Shown here piece by piece: positions 7,213 through 10,675 of a stretch of DNA of 10,675 nt. A program made the translations under genes and the position numbers. How positions within the stretch are numbered: position 1 is the first letter of the stretch; each line of letters opens with the position of its first letter. The stretch is from Phycisphaerae bacterium (lineage in GTDB: Bacteria > Planctomycetota > Phycisphaerae > UBA1845). The stretch lies in assembly GCA_021604825.1 (NCBI GenBank), contig BQJS01000163.1:1-10675 (forward strand), given 5' to 3'. The notes below the pieces were generated by a model. It ran no database searches. It was not told the origin of the DNA and worked only from the letters and a program-made list of their open reading frames with translations.

Positions 7213-9180
7213 CTACCCGGCCATCTTAAATCCGCAGCGTTCGCGAATCTTTTCCTTGTTGAGCCAGTTAAGAATGATCTGATTGGCTTGGTTGCTACCG
7301 AGCTGCCGACGAATCTCGTTCTTCTGAGAGGCGAATGTCTCTTCATACAATGGCAGAAGTTCCTTGCCCTTGATCACAACCCACGCAGCTTGTGCGGGCA
7401 ACTCGACCGCGACGGCGCGAGAGTTGTCCGGATCAGCGGCAAGCTCAAAAACGGTATCGATAAATTCACCCGTTGCCAATCCGACGCCATCGATATTCCT
7501 AGACTGCCCATCCGGTAATTTGCTGAGCCTTGCAAATGCTGGCGGCTCGGCATATCCACCCTTATCAGGCGTAATCTTGTCTTGCAGGTCCGTCTCCCCG
7601 CCCCAAATATCCTTGAGCGGTCCGCCAGTATCTTTCGACGCGAGATCCTCAGCCGCCTGCTTCGCCCGCTCCATGCCGGCTTTTAATCTGAGGTCGGTCA
7701 CGACCCGATCACGCACCTCGTCCAGATTCGTAGGCTCACGACCTTCATGAACATCCACCGCACGAAAGAGATAAATCGAACCTTGTTCCCCATAGAGCGG
7801 TTTGATCTGCGTTTGCCACTTTGAAATGAATAACGAACGATCGATACGCTCACCTTCAGGTATCGTGGCTATCCCTTCGACGTTGAACGCGAGGAAATCG
7901 ATCGGAAGACTGCTCCCATCGACCCGTTCCAGCTGTGCCGTCCCAACACCTTCTGCATCGGCGAGACCGTTGCGATCGATGTTCTTGATAAGCCCCACCT
8001 CAATCGCGTCGGCATGGCGCTTGGCCGCCGAAACCGATTCAATAACCTCGTCATAATAATCCAACCGCTTCACCTCATCAGGTGCCGCTTTGTACTCGGT
8101 CTTTTCTGCACTGATGTCAAACCACGGGTCCGCCAGCTTCCGGGCCAAGTCAGACGCAATCCGATTGGCTTCACCCTCGGCCTTCTGCAATCTGACGGCG
8201 TCAATCGCGATCGACCGTGCTTCGGCAAAGTCCTCGATGAACATGCTAAGCGGCGGGGGCGTGAGTCCGTTGGATGTGGCTTCCTGCTGCTTTTGGAATT
8301 GCTCAACCAACCGCTCGGTCGGTACTCGAAAACGCGGATCGGTTTCCTTGTTCTGCTGCCAGAATCGAAACGCCTGCCGCTCCAAGCTGCCAGAACTATT
8401 AATCACCGACTCGACGAGCTTTCCGGCATCAATGCGAATGTATTGCAAATCGATGGCTGGCTCGATGTAGTATCCGAATTCGGTGCTGCCCGGAACCGCG
8501 TGCTTGTCCTTGAATTCATTGAACTGAGCCGTCATTGCCTCATCGGTGAAGGTCTGCTCCGTGTCGACGAACGAAACTGCTGGCAACTTGATGAGTTCGG
8601 CCGACGCCTTTTCGAGGAAATTTCGGGCAGTGCCTCGCAAGGACAATTCTGAAGGAGACGCTGCCGATCCGAAGAGTCTCAACATTTCCTGAACTGCCAA
8701 AACGTCAGCAAACGCTTCGTAAAATCGATCGACCAAAACGTTGCTGCGATTGGCCACCAACTCCAGATTCTTCTCGTTGCTTCCGAGATAGAGAATCAAA
8801 TTACGTTTGGCCGTTGCGGAAGTCACCTCGAAACCAAGCGATTTGGCCTCTTTCTGAAGCAAGATCCAGTCAATCGGGTTGAGTTGATCGCCCTGCTCCG
8901 AACGAATTCCCCCCCAACGCTGTTGCCATGAGAGTGCGGGCGGATTCTGCCCTTCGCGCGTGTGGCTTGCGCTTAGCCTGTTCAATAATTGGGTCTGGTT
9001 TTCAACGCGTGTCGTGTCAGCTGCGATGATGTCGCCGAATTTGGACGTCGCCAAAACCTCGCCGGATCGGTCACTCTTGATCATGTCTTCCAGCGCGGTT
9101 CCACCTAGCCAAATCACCAGCAAACCGGCCATAAAGACCGCCAGCAGGTGCCGATTGTATTTACGAAAGAACTTCATCAT
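7213..9180 (-). CDS. PpiD/SurA-like membrane-anchored envelope folding protein
   Basis: The 655-aa protein has a short basic N-terminus (MMKFFRKYNRH), one membrane span at about 12-29 (LLAVFMAGLLVIWLGGTA) and a long charged soluble part, the topology of PpiD, an inner-membrane periplasmic chaperone. EVLATSKFGDIIAADTTRV (41-59) matches the SurA/PpiD N-terminal chaperone pattern. The C-terminal third contains a PpiD-like segment with a beta strand (SIYLFRAVDVHEG), the helix NLDEVRDRVVTDLRLKAGM and Ala/Lys-rich helices, then RRQLGSNQANQIILNWLNKE near the end. I do not see the parvulin His-Ile-Leu and GGDLG motifs, so isomerase activity is doubtful and a chaperone role more likely. The ATG at 9180 is chosen over an in-frame ATG at 9366 because AAGGAG lies 11 nt upstream and the anchor follows directly; the 62-residue extension looks non-coding. 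It is convergent with prfB and divergent from glgP. Confidence 0.82.
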   Translation of the reverse strand: MMKFFRKYNRHLLAVFMAGLLVIWLGGTALEDMIKSDRSGEVLATSKFGDIIAADTTRVENQTQLLNRLSASHTREGQNPPALSWQQRWGGIRSEQGDQLNPIDWILLQKEAKSLGFEVTSATAKRNLILYLGSNEKNLELVANRSNVLVDRFYEAFADVLAVQEMLRLFGSAASPSELSLRGTARNFLEKASAELIKLPAVSFVDTEQTFTDEAMTAQFNEFKDKHAVPGSTEFGYYIEPAIDLQYIRIDAGKLVESVINSSGSLERQAFRFWQQNKETDPRFRVPTERLVEQFQKQQEATSNGLTPPPLSMFIEDFAEARSIAIDAVRLQKAEGEANRIASDLARKLADPWFDISAEKTEYKAAPDEVKRLDYYDEVIESVSAAKRHADAIEVGLIKNIDRNGLADAEGVGTAQLERVDGSSLPIDFLAFNVEGIATIPEGERIDRSLFISKWQTQIKPLYGEQGSIYLFRAVDVHEGREPTNLDEVRDRVVTDLRLKAGMERAKQAAEDLASKDTGGPLKDIWGGETDLQDKITPDKGGYAEPPAFARLSKLPDGQSRNIDGVGLATGEFIDTVFELAADPDNSRAVAVELPAQAAWVVIKGKELLPLYEETFASQKNEIRRQLGSNQANQIILNWLNKEKIRERCGFKMAG

Positions 9181-9198
9181 GGCCGCATGTACTCCTTC
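9177..9198 (-). promoter_or_regulatory. Ribosome binding site and start region of the PpiD-like gene, with overlapping mini-ORF
   Basis: Read on the minus strand, GAAGGAG (9198-9192) is a strong Shine-Dalgarno sequence. It lies only 3 nt before an out-of-frame ATG (9188-9186) that opens a three-codon ORF, ATG CGG CCA TGA, whose TGA (9179-9177) overlaps the ATGATG start of the main gene. The in-frame ATG at 9180 is 11 nt away. Initiation could be direct or by reinitiation after the mini-ORF; the sequence alone does not decide. Confidence 0.5.
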
Positions 9199-9365
9199 AG
9201 GCGACTTGTGAGAATCGGGATTCAGAGCCGAATAAGCCGCGCCATGATACCGGTCACCCACTCGAAAGCAACCGCGCCCGCCCCCGGCGCGAACGGCCCC
9301 AATCGCCCAATCAGATCTGTGAATGGGCATTTTGCCACTTTGGCGGCATAACCTCGCCCCACCCA

Positions 9366-9704
9366 TCAGTCGGCATCAATTCGGTCTTGACCAATCCTTT
9401 GCGGATGGATGCAATTGACTGGAAGCCCGAAACGCCGATGGGCCAGCGAGACGCCAGCCGCCCGGTTGGCTTCGACCCGCTTTCGGACGATCCGAAATTC
9501 ATGATTCGATTTCTGATTGGAGTCGAGAATTGAATCGCTTGCGACCACGAAACGACCGATAATCTCAAGGTCTGAGGAATTCTGAATAACACATTTATCG
9601 CGGGTGATGAACCAGAACGAGAATGGCGATATGCCATCTGATACGTAGACGATGAACTCAATAGGCTTATCGTCACGACACCCCATAGAGTAAGGAACGT
9701 ACAT
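9366..9704 (-). CDS. Doubtful small hypothetical protein
   Basis: A 112-codon frame runs leftward from an ATG at 9704, just 2 nt from the divergent glgP ATG at 9707. The translation starts MYVPYSMGCRDDKPIEFIVY, has a mixed and fairly protein-like composition in its first 70 residues, and becomes Arg/His-rich towards the end. I recognise no domain. There is no Shine-Dalgarno sequence before either the first ATG or the next in-frame ATG (9686), and the 5' end would cover the glgP ribosome binding site. It could be a real orphan gene starting at 9686, a decayed remnant, or chance. An overlapping frame in another register (9311-9676) is even less protein-like. Confidence 0.22.
   Translation of the reverse strand: MYVPYSMGCRDDKPIEFIVYVSDGISPFSFWFITRDKCVIQNSSDLEIIGRFVVASDSILDSNQKSNHEFRIVRKRVEANRAAGVSLAHRRFGLPVNCIHPQRIGQDRIDAD
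9692..9697 (+). promoter_or_regulatory. Ribosome binding site of glgP
   Basis: AAGGAA lies 9 nt before the ATG at 9707-9709 and supports that codon as the start. The phosphorylase N-terminal domain begins right after it. Confidence 0.55.
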
Positions 9705-9706
9705 CG

Positions 9707-10675
9707 ATGTACAGCATCAAAAAATTCAAGGTTGTCCCTTCGGTTCCCGAGCCCCTCGCGGCCTTACAAGAACTCGCGTACAACCTTTGGTGGACTTGGA
9801 ATTACGACGCCGCACAACTGTTCGAGCGCCTGGATCGTCAACTCTGGTCTGATGTGAAACACAATCCGACCAAGTTGCTGTCGATCATCCCGCAGCAACG
9901 CCTCGAACAGGTCGCACGCGACAACGCATACTTGGCCCACCTCGAGCGCGTCCAGGAATCCTTCAAGGACTACATGTCGGCAACGACCTGGTTCTCGACA
10001 GAATTTCCGGAACACGCGTCCCACTGCCTGGCGTACTTCTCGATGGAATTCGGACTGCACGAATCGCTACCGGTGTATTCGGGCGGATTGGGTTGCCTTG
10101 CCGGCGATCACATGAAGTCGGCCAGCGACCTTGGCGTACCGCTTTACGGCATCGGGCTTCTGTATCATCAGGGCTACTTCCAACAATTCCTGTCAAACGA
10201 CGGGTGGCAGTTTGAAGATTACCCGGAACTCGAATTCCACCATCTGCCCATCAAACTGGCCCGCGACAAAAACAGTGAAGCCGTCAAAGTTTCGTTCCCC
10301 GTCGGCGAGCGAAACGTCGTCGCTCAAGTGTACGAGGTCAACGTTGGACGGGCGCGTCTGTTCATGCTCGACACATCGATTCCCGAAAACCACCCAGACG
10401 ATCGCAATATCACCACACGGCTTTACGGTGGCGATCAGGAAATGCGCATCCGCCAAGAGGTCGCGTTGGGATTCGGCGGCGTTCGGGCATTGCGAGCGCT
10501 TGGACTGGAACCCAGCGTTTTCCACATGAATGAGGGTCACTCCGCGTTTCTGGCGTTGGAACGAATTGGCGATCTCGTTGAGAACGCTGGCCTGTCTTAT
10601 TCTCAAGCCAAGGAAGCCGTCGCCGGCTCGACCATTTTCACCACGCACACACCCGTGCCAGCCGGCATCGACACG
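9707..10675 (+). CDS. glgP: Alpha-glucan (glycogen) phosphorylase, N-terminal 323 residues (3' end beyond window)
   Basis: This GT35 enzyme would release glucose 1-phosphate from the non-reducing ends of glycogen or maltodextrin in the cytosol, using pyridoxal phosphate. The frame is open from ATG 9707 to the last base. The N-terminus (LAYNLWWTWNYDAAQLFERLD, about 23-43, has the YNLWWTWN core) is the DUF3417 domain typical of the bacterial/archaeal alpha-glucan phosphorylase subfamily, not the animal-type enzyme. Then come YFSMEFGLHESLPVYSGGLG (110-129) with the SGGLG substrate-site glycines, GDHMKSASDLG, GIGLLYHQGYFQQ, HMNEGHSAF (273-281) and FTTHTPVPAG (311-320), all hallmarks of this family. 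The PLP lysine region lies beyond the edge, as members are usually 550-860 residues. No other glycogen gene is in the window, so operon context is unknown. The family call is firm. Confidence 0.95.
   Translation, partial: MYSIKKFKVVPSVPEPLAALQELAYNLWWTWNYDAAQLFERLDRQLWSDVKHNPTKLLSIIPQQRLEQVARDNAYLAHLERVQESFKDYMSATTWFSTEFPEHASHCLAYFSMEFGLHESLPVYSGGLGCLAGDHMKSASDLGVPLYGIGLLYHQGYFQQFLSNDGWQFEDYPELEFHHLPIKLARDKNSEAVKVSFPVGERNVVAQVYEVNVGRARLFMLDTSIPENHPDDRNITTRLYGGDQEMRIRQEVALGFGGVRALRALGLEPSVFHMNEGHSAFLALERIGDLVENAGLSYSQAKEAVAGSTIFTTHTPVPAGIDT

Larger units (their letters stand above)
9181..9706. other. Divergent intergenic spacer between the PpiD-like gene and glgP
   Basis: This 526-nt spacer must carry promoters for both divergent genes. 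Apart from the doubtful small leftward ORF at 9366-9704 I see no gene, tRNA or strong repeat. A GC-rich stretch at about 9281-9300 (GCGCCCGCCCCCGGCGCG) is notable but has no clear function. The glgP ribosome binding site is at 9692-9697. Confidence 0.5.

Noticed and set aside
9181..9366. 62-residue N-terminal extension of the PpiD-like protein from ATG 9366
   Set aside because: The extension is Arg/Gly/His-rich, places the membrane anchor away from the N-terminus, and a good AAGGAG lies just before ATG 9180.

Overview
The window reads as bacterial chromosomal core with lineage-specific additions. GC is moderate (mid-fifties by eye), UGA is used as a stop, and genes are mostly single or in short runs on both strands. 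A Planctomycetota-type organism (perhaps Phycisphaerae-like) is suggested by an adenylosuccinate lyase of the long, animal-like type, a lineage-specific two-cyclophilin lipoprotein, and a long PpiD-like membrane protein with poorly conserved parvulin features. This placement is inference; nothing in the window is a definitive marker.

Layout, left to right. Positions 1-970 (-) hold the 5' part of a membrane-anchored TPR-like protein that runs off the left edge. Positions 971-1387 hold no gene I can support. Next comes a leftward pair, purB (1952-3385) then pyrE (1388-1915, GTG start), separated by 36 nt and probably cotranscribed. A 300-nt divergent spacer leads to a rightward 699-aa lipoprotein (3686-5785) with two Ig-like + cyclophilin units joined by a four-fold Asp/Asn/Gly-rich repeat. 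Then comes prfB (5932-7048), which encodes release factor 2 and needs a +1 programmed frameshift at CTT-TGA-C (6007-6013). A short convergent spacer (7049-7212) carries two hairpins, one a perfect 12-bp inverted repeat of the ATTCCC-N8-GGGAAT type. A leftward PpiD/SurA-like membrane protein follows (7213-9180), then a 526-nt divergent spacer with one doubtful small ORF. The window ends inside the 5' part of an alpha-glucan (glycogen) phosphorylase gene (from 9707).

How the genes relate. PurB and PyrE serve purine and pyrimidine nucleotide synthesis. The lipoprotein and the PpiD-like protein both look like envelope protein-folding factors and sit on either side of prfB. RF2 ends translation at UGA and UAA and controls its own synthesis through the frameshift. 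The phosphorylase mobilises glycogen. I see no mobile element, CRISPR array, tRNA, rRNA or defence system. The most distinctive items are the duplicated Ig-cyclophilin lipoprotein with its repeat linker, the dispersed-type palindrome after prfB, and the recoded prfB.
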